A stretch of DNA of 64,000 nt from Cymbomonas tetramitiformis (Eukaryota > Chlorophyta > Pyramimonadophyceae > Pyramimonadales > Pyramimonadaceae): NCBI GenBank assembly GCA_001247695.2, contig LGRX02035459.1:62001-126000 (forward strand), in the 5' to 3' direction. The notes below the pieces were generated by a model. The model searched no databases, was not told where the DNA came from, and saw only the letters and a program-made list of their open reading frames with translations. The number at the start of each line of letters is the position of its first letter. Positions within the stretch are counted from its first letter, which is position 1. The position numbers were made by a program, and so were the translations under genes. Shown here piece by piece: positions 39,311-48,989 of the stretch.

Positions 39311-42300
39311 GGGAACGGCATAGATTTCGATATTTTTACCTGTTGCTAACTTTGTAGGCCAGTTTCACCTGTTGCCTTGGACTGGTGAACCCTTTAAGTA
39401 GAAGCCTAGTCTAGAACGAATGTGTAAAACAATATTAACTGTGTCATATTTTAAGTTGTGATTTGTGAATGCCGTGAATGTTTCTTGAATATGCTTGCTT
39501 GCTATACCTGTTTGCCTGTGCTAGCATGCATATATTTGTATAGCATCATCCAACTAACGATTTAATAGAGTGCGTTGTATATCATTCGCGTGGTGCTATT
39601 TATTTAATAAGTGTGTATTTCAAGTCATTATCGCGGTACTATTCGTTTGTGTTCCCCATGGCTTATTTTCATTTTCGGAAATTTTCTGTGAATTTTCACG
39701 ACAGAAATGAGCGTGGTCCTCATGATTGTCGCACCTGCGACAGACATGAGCCCCCAGATCGTTTCTGTCGCACGGTATAATTCCAGTTTGTCTTGCGACA
39801 CGACAAATAAAATACCCGGTGCGACAAATTTGAAGTGCTACCACACCACCATCCTCTACGAGAAGTTGTTAGACGAGCTTTTGGAACTTTGGGAAGTTGG
39901 GTTTCCATGTTGGGACTCCTTCACGGACGACGTGTTCCAATGCCGGGCGATGCTTCTTGCCGCCGTGTTTGACTATATAGGGCTCGTCGATGCGATGAAC
40001 ATTATGGGCGTGGGCAGCTTCTGTGCGTGTGCAAAATGTTTGATCCGGGGGAAGGGGAAATGCCCGCATCTAAATACGATGTTGTACAAGTTTTGCGAGC
40101 AAGATCCGCCAGGTCCGTTTTCCCCAAAGACATGCCGAATGTATTCACAACATCTTCCGGGTGTCATCTGAGCGTCTTCCTGTTATTGTACGCAGGGCCC
40201 GCCGTACCAAAGACCGACGAGTTCATTCGACGCGCGGGCCAACGACACGTCTTGCTTAGCACGTGTAAGAATGCGGCCAATCTTCAGGAAGTGTTGGAGG
40301 AGGAAATCGGCGAAACCGGTGTGAAGTTCCCATCAGCACTAGCTCGTTTGCCGTATTTCGATCTTTCCAAGAATGTCATCCTTGACGGCATGCATCAACT
40401 CCGAAACCTTGGGCTATATGTCCATGAGGCACTCGAGGGCATGGGGTTCGACTTTACGCCGGGTGTAAGAGAGCACGCTCGCGCGAACGATATGCATCCC
40501 ACGTGGTGGAAAACGACAAGGGACGACAAAGGTGATGCAGTCAAAACCCGACCACTAGCTAGGAAGGTGCCTGGAAGATGCCCCAAGTATCCTCTACGTG
40601 TCTTCGGGATGTCTTCCTGTTACCACTAACTTTCGCGCCCGGGAAAATGACAGGCGTGGAACGATATTCAATGGCAATTTGTCCGTTTCAAATCCCATCG
40701 CGGGCAAAAGGGTCGAAATCTTTGAGGTCGCTAGAGACCGCCTTGAAGTTCATGACGGAGCCCTCGTTGGGAAGGTCATGGGGGCAAGGCCATAAGAAGA
40801 TGTTGCGTCCGAACGGCACGAACACCGGACCGAAGACGCTCAAGTGTCACGAGGCGTTGAAAATGCTACAAGCGGGCATCATCATGAGCGTGCTAGCGTC
40901 TTGGGATAGAGACGAGGGCTACTTGAAAAACATGCTTGAAGACTTGATCGGGCAGTTGACGGTCATAACGAGAGAGCTCACTTCGGAGCTTGTAGACTGT
41001 AAGGTACGGAAGACACATGGAAGACATCCCGAATACGTTCCGAGTACATTCCACACGTCTTCCTTAATTACCTTTTATTTGGTGATTTTGCAGGATATTC
41101 CTAAGCTTCAAAATCTGGTGGATGAGTTCTTCAAGTCACTCGAGCGCGATGGCTCACCTGACTGGCTGGTCATCAACACGCATTTGCTTTCCCACTTCCC
41201 CGACCAACTCCTCATATATGGCACAATACGGGGGACATGGATGTACGTGTTCGAATCATTCAACGGGAAGATTCGAAGGTGGGTGAAGAACAATGCATAT
41301 CCGGTTCAGAGTGTTATGCAAGGCTTCGGGCGGTACCGGATGGTACATGTGGTGCGAGGGTTAATCTTGGAACTTCGTCGCCGGCGGGAGGCAACCACCA
41401 ATCCCACCCGTCCACCCGTGCTCCCGTTCTTGGCCACCGCACCGTTGAGGGCGCCGAACACCGTGATTTTGGGAACACAAGGCAAGCGCCATGTACTCTC
41501 CCGCGCTGAAACGAAAGTGCTGGAGTTGTGGATGCATGGCAACGTGCCCCAATACCGCAAGTTGAAGGACTATTTCGACGACTACGTCGCCTACTGCAAG
41601 AGGTAAGTAAGAAATGAAACCCATAAGGTGCCTGGAAGACGTTTCATATATCTTCTAGGCATCTTCCACACGTCTTCGGTAAATATATGTCCTGACACTG
41701 TGCACGTATACATTCGCAGGGAAAACCATATGGTTCGGAGACGTATTGGCGCACGAGCCGGAGCGTCTCGCCTGATGGATGTGCCGCTGCATATGCACGG
41801 TAGCGACCCCAAGGTCTGGCTGGGGAGACCATTCACGGAGAATGAAGCGGCACTCGTCGAAGGGCCTCCTCAAGTGTGTCAATCTTTCGGCTCGGTCGTG
41901 GTTCGGGGAGTATGCTATCGCACGGCAGCTCAGGACAAGACGAAGAAAACTTGTCAACGTTACTTCCGAGCCTTTTTCTCTGGAGAAAACATCAAAGGCG
42001 AGGAAATCGAGACTGACCGGTGCGTCCGTGCATTACGTTTTGGTGAATGTGCGCAGAATATGTACCGAATGTCTTCTGTGTGTCTTCTCGACATCTTCGG
42101 GGATTCTTACTATAGAGTATAATTGTGGCTCCACCTCGCAGGTACGCCATGGTAGATAGTATCTACAAGGTCGACTTGGCCGCGAAAGAGTACATTCTTG
42201 TGAAGGGAAAGTGGTTCCCTGAATTCAACCAAGCGACGACAAAACGGTTTGCCAAGCTAAACTCGAAGTACGGGCCGGACAATACCGCAAAGGTGGTGTA

Positions 42301-42639
42301 CACATACGACCCGGATGATCCCGAGACACCTTGGGACACTACTGATCCATTCATCCTGGCGGCTCAAATTGAGCACCAAGTTGTAATCAAGAAACATCCT
42401 GTGATGAAGACGGCGGTGGTATTTGATTTAAAGGCTGACTTTTTCGAGTGCATCGACGATGATGGTTCACGACCGAAAGGTGCAAGACGCAAGAGGCGAT
42501 CATGATAATACGCCGGGCATCGTACTTAGTGGTCTGTATGTTGAATAGATGCAATCGTACATGTATGTGTAGATAGACCTATCAATTAACTTAGCCGTAT
42601 ATTATGTATCATAGCAACAGAGCATGATGACAACCCTGA

Positions 42640-43060
42640 AGCTGTTAGGAAGATACCTGGAATGTCTTCCGCATGTCTTCCGTGCGCCTTCTGAATGTCT
42701 TCTGTGATTACGCGATGAGTGTACGTGTGGTATGAAGTAGCTATGTGGCCAAATTGCATAATCATCACATATGTGTCGATAACACATGTCAGAATGTATT
42801 CTGGTCAAGAAGACATTCAGAACACCTTCCGTGTACCTTCCGAGAAGACTGTCCTTTGTATGTCTTCCGGGAAGATTTCTTCCGAAATCCGGAAGGCATT
42901 CCGCATATCTTCGGTACGTCTTCCCCGAAGAGTGTCTTCTGGTTTCCAGAAGACGTTTCCACCCCGAAGACGTCTTCTGGAAACCAGAAGACATCATGTC
43001 TACGAAGACGTCTAGAAGACGTTCAGAAGACGTCTTCTAGACGTCTTCTGATTTTCCCAG
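42640..43060. repeat. TE2 right subterminal region: dense GAAGAC/GTCTTC motifs
   Basis: Over 20 copies of GAAGAC, GTCTTC or one-base variants in both orientations, tightening towards the end into overlapping palindromes such as AGAAGACGTCTTCT at about 43025. Serves as the presumptive transposase or accessory-protein binding region (inference from CACTA biology). Confidence 0.85.
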
Positions 43061-43069
43061 AATGTAGGG

Positions 43070-45865
43070 AGTGGTATAATAAGGCCACTCGGACGTGGTT
43101 AGTTTATCAATAGATACTGCCTCTATGGGATGCAAAGAAAGCAAGATATGTAATAATGAGGACATCTGGAAAATCCCGACCGACGGCGCGATGGGTCAAC
43201 GTTGGGGACAATTGAATCAACACCGAGATTGAATATTCAGATAAGGACGAGTTACAGCTACAGTGACCAACCATAGTGTTGATCGCCGACCGTTGGCGCG
43301 TTGAGCCAGCGGTGGGCAACGGGGTGGTGGACGATGTCGAACGCAATAATATACACGTTGAACGACGGGTCGTTGTGCGATATCGGGTACAACTCATACG
43401 ATGCGACCCAAAACCGAAGTCCGAGGAGGGATGAGGGGGGGCGATGTCCTCCCCCAAGGAGAAAAGGGTGAGCGGTCATCGTGCATCTCTTCTTTGCTTG
43501 CAACATTCTCAACCGTATTCTGACATCTCCGATCTCTGGCTCTGGTTCTGGCTCTGACTCTAAGGAAACCGCTCCAACGCAAAGGGTGAAAATGAGATTC
43601 CAAAATGACAAAACTAGCAACGCGCTATTTCAGTTTGTTTTTGTATGCGGCATACTTAAGATTGGATTTGCGCCGGTGTAGCAATCTTTGTTCTACACCC
43701 TTGCCTCCAAATCGCCCCTTTTGTGAAGTTGGGGAACTGTTTTGTGGACATCCACGCACCCCGTCACTGAATCGTTTATAACTTTGTGAATATTTGTCCA
43801 AACATCGATTTCTGTACAGATTTGGTAAGCCCTGCTAAAGGGCTTTTCAGATCTATCCGCCTGAGCTTCTGAACACAATATATCGCGATTTTGGGCGACA
43901 TACACTGATACCAAACTTATTTTGGCAAAGTTGCGCACTGTCGAAAATCGAACAAAGAAACCGCTCGAAATATAGGGTTGAGAGGGTGGATCCACGCGAG
44001 CTTATATTTTTGCAGGACCGCCATCGTAAAATTGGTCAGTGGTGCACGGGAGGAGGTCCGCATCGCTTGGAACCACGAAGAAAAAAATCAGCGGACACGT
44101 TTATTTGCGCGCGGACCCACCGGGAACGTTTTTCTTTGCTCTGGCTCGCGCTCGCGCTCTCGCTCGCGCTCTCGCTCGCGCTGCTGGTGATGTGGCCCAG
44201 GCACCCCGAGATGCTCCTTAGTGGCACGGGTGGCCACACTGTCAGGCTGGTACTGTGGCTCAGCTTTCTTTGTCAACACGGGAACCGTCAAAAATGGATC
44301 TCTGGTGGCAGTTTGTTTGTTTCAAGTTTAGTGCTTGAATCTTCTTATCTGGTTTGATATCGCGTGCTAACTTAGAAAGTGTTTATCGGAGTAATACATT
44401 AGGATGGCCAGCTTGCAGTACGGCTGGGCCAAACCTGATGTCGTTGCTTGAATCCTAACTATTTTCTGCTAGTCACCACCCTATGTATAGAGGCGATGTT
44501 GAAATCTGCTCAAGCAGCTCTACTGACCAGTGGTGCCGATTACCGTATGACCTCTGACAGGCTTCTTAGGCTATGGCAGTGTGTGACTGCCTGGCTAGGA
44601 CCGACAGTTCCGATCGATCGTAGTCTGTACGATTACAGTCCTAGATTTCATGTTATTGGACTTCCGTTTCAGGATTCGTTGTAATGATCAATGTTGATAT
44701 ATTTCTTCGAGACCATCACTGCGGTTCTGACTAGATTACTTAACCCGTTTCGGGGTGTGTCACTAATCGCCCTTTGCCCACTTCATAAGCAAACTAGAGA
44801 AAAGCGGGAAGCACATGTTACATGATGCCCCATATATACTATTTGCATCGCATCCATAGGAGCTGACCTGCTAAAAATGTCAAGCCCCTGGTGGCAAGGC
44901 GCATACACTGTTTGCCTAGACGGACCACGGCGCTCCGATGCTCCTAGGGCCCTGCCCTTACCATTTACATAAATGTTTATCTCTAGGCTATAGGCCCACC
45001 AATCTTAGGGTCCAAAATGGGCCCAGGTTAATGGGATGCGCTGTAGGGCACGGATCGCAGGTTCACTAGGGGGTGTTCCCTTTCCTTTTTTTGCGCATTG
45101 ATCATGAAGCGGACAGGAATAATGCACACCGAGTTGCATGAGGCACAACACTATTAACCTTATCTTGACCTTCTCCGTAGAGGAGGAATCTAGCTTGCAG
45201 GAACATGACGGGCATCTTATGATGATACAATGCAATGCAGCATGCGGAAGCTAGCCCAAACATCAACCTGATGGAGAACAAAGTAAAAATAAGAGCACGG
45301 TAAGCCAACGACATTGCGCTAAACAACATTTGAAAGCACCCCACACGCATAGGATATGAAACATCCAAATATTTCAAATTATGCGGATATAAGATGTCGT
45401 TTTCTAAATTTCGAAGCATCTTCACTCTGACTTAAGCTTACGGCTTTAGCTTGAACTCAATCTCCCATATCAAGAGAAGATATTCTGCAGTCCCAATAGA
45501 AACCTACTTGGAGCACAAGACAAGTTTAGCCTGAACTGTCACAAACTGCTCTCAATTCAACTTTAATATGGAGAAGCAGCCGATCCTCTTGAAATCCAAA
45601 ACAATAACCCACTCGCCAAAATTAGGGTGCTTTGTATCACTAATGCCTGCGGGCAAACACCAACATACATTGAGAGGGCAGTGAAGATAGCCCAGAGCCC
45701 AAACACCACAATCACATGGAGCATATCACAACAAGAGCTCAATGTCCGATCACTCGTGTCATGCATCGTGTAGAAGATCGTGATTCAAAGTTCAAACATG
45801 CAAGCAAGGTGAAGAATTGGCCCACACCCTTTACCCATATGTTCTCTCACATACCGAACAGGATG
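43070..45865. other. No recognisable gene
   Basis: About 2.8 kb without a recognisable ORF, RNA gene or element end. It contains a CTCTGG/CTCTGA-type stretch (about 43535-43562) and the microsatellite at 44147. Open frames of 60-120 codons overlap on both strands and look random. Confidence 0.45.
44147..44185. repeat. Microsatellite (GCTCGC/GCTCTC)n
   Basis: Six to seven hexamer units of the GCTCGC and GCTCTC types. Confidence 0.85.
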
Positions 45866-46591
45866 AGGTGCGCCAATCAAGCCAGCCCACCACCATCCCA
45901 GTGGACAAGAAAAGCAGTGAACAGCACACTGAACGGCAGGAGGTCCGCCGACAAGAGCCAATCAACCATAATCCCATTGAATGTGAGAAGCATTCAGGAA
46001 CACGGAAGGGCCGTGACAAGATACCACCGACGCGCGCGCACACTGAGCGGTATGAGGCCCACTGACAACAGCCAGCCCACCATCATCTGAGTGGATGTAA
46101 GAAGCATTCAAGGACAGGGCGGGGCCGCGCCAAGATACCACCGACACACACACCTAAACCAATGCAAAGCAGCGTGAATGGATGTATGTATGTACCAATC
46201 ACTGCCGAACACGCGAGACTGCGCAGCTGTGCGCAACTCAAGAACGCGCGCACACTGAACGGCATGAGATCGGCCAACAAAAGCCAGCCCATCATCATCC
46301 CAGTGGATGTGAAAAGCAAATCAAGAGCAGGGCGGGGCCGTGACAAGATACCACAAACGCATACATATTCCCAACCCAAATGCAAAGCAGCATGGAAAGA
46401 TGATACGATGTGACCGATCGTCGCCGAACAATTGTTGGTCTCTGGGTTACGGAGTAAGCGGACCCTGCTGGCATGCCCCCCAGTGGCTCCCGGTCGATGG
46501 ATGGGACCTGTTGGTCCATGGTTATGTCATGAATGCAGTCACACCACACAGCATGGACACCCCATGTCAAAAAAAGGAAACATGCGGGCAC

Positions 46592-47326
46592 CTAAGTGCT
46601 CCCCACAAAATTCAAGGGAAAACACAGAAGGTGTACATCACCACCTTCTGCCTCTCCTCGCAGCACGACAGAGGAATCTACCGAGCTCTCCAAGAGGCAG
46701 TGCCCGCCAGAATGGCACCACAGGGATAACCGCCTCCCAAAACCCACTTCCACCCGGCGGCCGTCCCCGTTCACAGCGATCCGCCAGTACTTCATATCAA
46801 GGTCAAAGAACACAAGTCCCCCGGCATGTGTAATAACCATGAGCACTGTACACGGAGAGGGAGCTAGCGTCAGACGAATCCAAGACACTCCCAAAAAGCG
46901 AGCCGTAGACGAATCCCCGACGCACTCAAAGAGGCAGTACCCGTCAGAAGGGTACCACAGGGACAGCCACATCCCATCATCCAAATCATTCCAGTGGCCG
47001 TCCCCGTTCACAACGAGATGCCAGTACCCCATAAAGTGGGTGTCGATCACCAGTCCCCCGGCAGGTGAAAAAGCCCCAAGGCACTGGACATAAATAGAGC
47101 CAGCCGCAGACGAATCCCCGACGCCCTCAAAGAGGCAGTACCCGCCAGAAGGGTACCACAGGGACAGCCACATCCCATCATCCAAATCATTCCAGTGGCC
47201 GTCCCCGTTCACAGCGATCCGCCAGTACCCCATAAAGTGGCTGTCAACCACCAGTCCCCGGCAGGTGAAAAAGCCCCAAGGCACTGGACATAAATAGAGC
47301 CAGCCGCAGACGAATCCCCGACACAC
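46592..47326 (-). CDS. W/GDG-rich repeat-module protein, array copy 1
   Basis: 244-codon open frame with three internal repeats, each with a YWRIAVNGDG-type strand, HWNDLDDGMWLSLWYPSGG and YCLFE.VGDSS. The Trp/Gly/Asp/Tyr-rich, Cys-containing pattern looks like a beta-rich extracellular or carbohydrate-binding fold, but I cannot assign it to a family. The first residues (MCRGFVCG) are probably not a true start: the frame may be an exon or set of exons of a longer minus-strand gene. The plus-strand frames across it are low-complexity Ser/Pro/Lys shadows. Confidence 0.4.
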   Translation of the reverse strand: MCRGFVCGWLYLCPVPWGFFTCRGLVVDSHFMGYWRIAVNGDGHWNDLDDGMWLSLWYPSGGYCLFEGVGDSSAAGSIYVQCLGAFSPAGGLVIDTHFMGYWHLVVNGDGHWNDLDDGMWLSLWYPSDGYCLFECVGDSSTARFLGVSWIRLTLAPSPCTVLMVITHAGGLVFFDLDMKYWRIAVNGDGRRVEVGFGRRLSLWCHSGGHCLLESSVDSSVVLRGEAEGGDVHLLCFPLNFVGST

Positions 47327-47664
47327 TGAACGGCATGAGATCGGCCAACAAAAGCCAGCCCACCATCATCCCAGTGGATGTGAAAAGCAAATCAAGAGCA
47401 GGGCGGGGCCGTGACAAGATACCACAAACGCATACATATTCTCAACCCAGATGCAAAGCAGCATGGAAAGATGATACGAAGTGACCGATCGTCGCCCAAC
47501 AATAGTTGGTCCCAGGGTTACGGAGTAAGCGGACCCTGCTGGCATGCCCCCCAGTGGCTCCCGGTCGATGGATGGGACCTGTTGGTCCATGGTTATGTCA
47601 TGAATGCAGTCACACCACACAGCATGGACACCCCATGTCAAAAAAAAAGGAAACATGTGGGCAC

Positions 47665-48399
47665 CTAAGTGCTCCCCACAAAAATCAAGGGAAAACACAG
47701 AAGGTGTACTTCACCACCTTCTGCATCTCCTCGCAGCACGACAGACAAATCTACCGAGCTCTCCAAGAGGCAGTGCCCGCCAGAATGGCACCACAGGGAT
47801 AACCGCCTCCCAAAACCCACTTCCGCCCGGCGGCCGTCCCCGTTCACAGCGATCCGCCAGTACTTCATATCAAGGTCAAAGAACACAAGTCCCCCGGCAT
47901 GCGTAATAACCATGAGCACTGTACACGGAGAGGGAGCTAGCGTCAGACGAATCCAAGACACTCCCAAAAAGCGAGCCGTAGACGAATCCCCGACGCACTC
48001 AAAGAGGCAGTACCCGTCAGAAGGGTACCACAGGGACAGCCACATCCCATCATCCAAATCATTCCAGTGGCCGTCCCCCTTCACAACGAGATGCCAGTAC
48101 CCCATAAAGTGGGTGTCGATCACCAGTCCCCCGGCAGGTGAAAAAGCCCCAAGGCACTGGACATAAATAGAGCCAGCCGCAGACGAATCCCCGACGCGCT
48201 CAAAGAGGCAGTACCCGCCAGAAGGGTACCACAGGGACAGCCACATCCCATCATCCAAATCATTCCAGTGGCCGTCCCCGTTCACAGCGATCCGCCAGTA
48301 CCCCATAAAGTGGCTGTCAACCACCAGTCCCCGGCAGGTGAAAAAGCCCCAAGGCACTGGACATAAATAGAGCCAGCCGCAGACGAATCCCCGACACAC
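47665..48399 (-). CDS. W/GDG-rich repeat-module protein, array copy 2
   Basis: The second copy of the 244-codon frame, 1,073 bp from the first and differing by a handful of residues (for example EGVGD to ERVGD, VNGDG to VKGDG in the middle module). The frame is preserved over the whole copy, consistent with coding function or simply recent duplication. Confidence 0.4.
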   Translation of the reverse strand: MCRGFVCGWLYLCPVPWGFFTCRGLVVDSHFMGYWRIAVNGDGHWNDLDDGMWLSLWYPSGGYCLFERVGDSSAAGSIYVQCLGAFSPAGGLVIDTHFMGYWHLVVKGDGHWNDLDDGMWLSLWYPSDGYCLFECVGDSSTARFLGVSWIRLTLAPSPCTVLMVITHAGGLVFFDLDMKYWRIAVNGDGRRAEVGFGRRLSLWCHSGGHCLLESSVDLSVVLRGDAEGGEVHLLCFPLIFVGST

Positions 48400-48735
48400 T
48401 GAACGGCATGAGATCGGCCAACAAAAGCCAGCCCACCATCATCCCAGTGGATGTGAAAAGCAAATCAAGAGCAGGGCGGGGCCGTGACAAGATACCACAA
48501 ACGCATACATATTCTCAACCCAGATGCAAAGCAGCATGGAAAGATGATACGAAGTGACCGATCGTCGCCCAACAATAGTTGGTCCCAGGGTTACGGAGTA
48601 AGCGGACCCTGCTGGCATGCCCCCCAGTGGCTCCCGGTCGATGGATGGGACCTGTTGGTCCATGGTTATGTCATGAATGCAGTCACACCACACAGCATGG
48701 ACACCCCATGTCAAAAAAAGGAAACATGCGGGCAC

Positions 48736-48981
48736 CTAAGTGCTCCCCACAAAATTCAAGGGAAAACACAGAAGGTGTACATCACCACCTTCTGCCTCTC
48801 CTCGCAGCACGACAGACGAATCTACCGAGCTCTCCAAGAGGCAGTGCCCGCCAGAATGGCACCACAGGGATAACCGCCTCCCAAAACCCACTTCCACCCG
48901 GCGGCCGTCCCCGTTCACAGCGATCCGCCAGTACTTCATATCAAGGTCAAAGAACACAAGTCCCCCGACACACACACACAC
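48736..48981 (-). CDS. W/GDG-rich module, truncated array copy 3
   Basis: Only the last module (MKYWRIAVNGDGRR onwards) is present; it is cut at about 48965 where ACACAC repeats begin. Probably non-functional on its own, or the 3' exon of the original single-copy gene before amplification. Confidence 0.35.
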   Translation of the reverse strand: MCVCVGGLVFFDLDMKYWRIAVNGDGRRVEVGFGRRLSLWCHSGGHCLLESSVDSSVVLRGEAEGGDVHLLCFPLNFVGST

Positions 48982-48989
48982 CTTGATCC

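Larger units (their letters stand above)
37883..39842. mobile_element. Non-autonomous Mutator-like element inserted in the TE2 transposase exon
   Basis: 1,960 bp flanked by a 9-bp direct duplication ACACCACCA (37874-37882 and 39843-39851), the size typical of Mutator superfamily insertions. Terminal inverted repeats of about 50 bp start GGTAGC and share GGGTATTTTATTTGTCGTGT with its complement at the other end. Removing the element and one duplication restores the transposase frame. No transposase is encoded. The interior has two sets of direct repeats, listed separately. Confidence 0.9.
36679..42505 (+). pseudogene. TE2 TNP2-type transposase, 5'-truncated and interrupted by a Mutator-like insertion
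   Basis: Exons 36679-36858, 37004-37514, 37658-37882 continued at 39852-40112, 40196-40531, 40654-41003, 41094-41602, 41720-42019 and 42142-42505 join in phase with the same phases as the TE1 homologues. Core motifs: CPRCGACRW, DPRNVIHMLCADGATVWKD, LLDELLELW, CACAKCLIRG, LDGMHQLRNLGLYVHEAL; DUF4218-like WLVINTHLLSHFPDQL and FESFNGKIRRWVKNN; DUF4216-like DPFILAAQIEHQVVIKKHP. Two lesions are visible: an in-frame TGA at 36766 in the first surviving exon, and the 1,960-bp insertion inside the TNP2 core. Upstream exons are absent. One donor, at 40113, is the weak GTCCGT. The rest of the frame is open, so inactivation looks recent. Confidence 0.85.
36540..43069 (+). mobile_element. TE2: left-truncated CACTA-like transposon of a second family
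   Basis: Recognised by a transposase gene homologous exon by exon to TE1's and by a different motif family, GAAGAC/GTCTTC, dense in the right subterminal part (42640-43050) and in every intron. The right end is placed at 43069 because the sequence there ends AATGTAGGG, whose complement CCCTACA matches the start of the TE1 terminal repeat. I found no matching left end, and the exons before 36679 are missing, so the left boundary is only approximate. Confidence 0.75.
45870..48985. repeat. Tandem array, about 1,073-bp period, with about 190-bp and 95-bp subrepeats
   Basis: The segment from about 46250 recurs at about 47325 and 48397 (period about 1,073) with very few differences; the third copy breaks at about 48965 into CACACA-rich DNA. 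Within each unit a block of about 190 bp (GAGGCAGTACCCG..., ending GACGAATCCCCGAC) is repeated two to three times. The left edge (45870-46380) holds shorter, older repeats of an AGCCAGCCCACCATCATCCC unit. Near-identity of the long units implies recent amplification. Confidence 0.9.
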
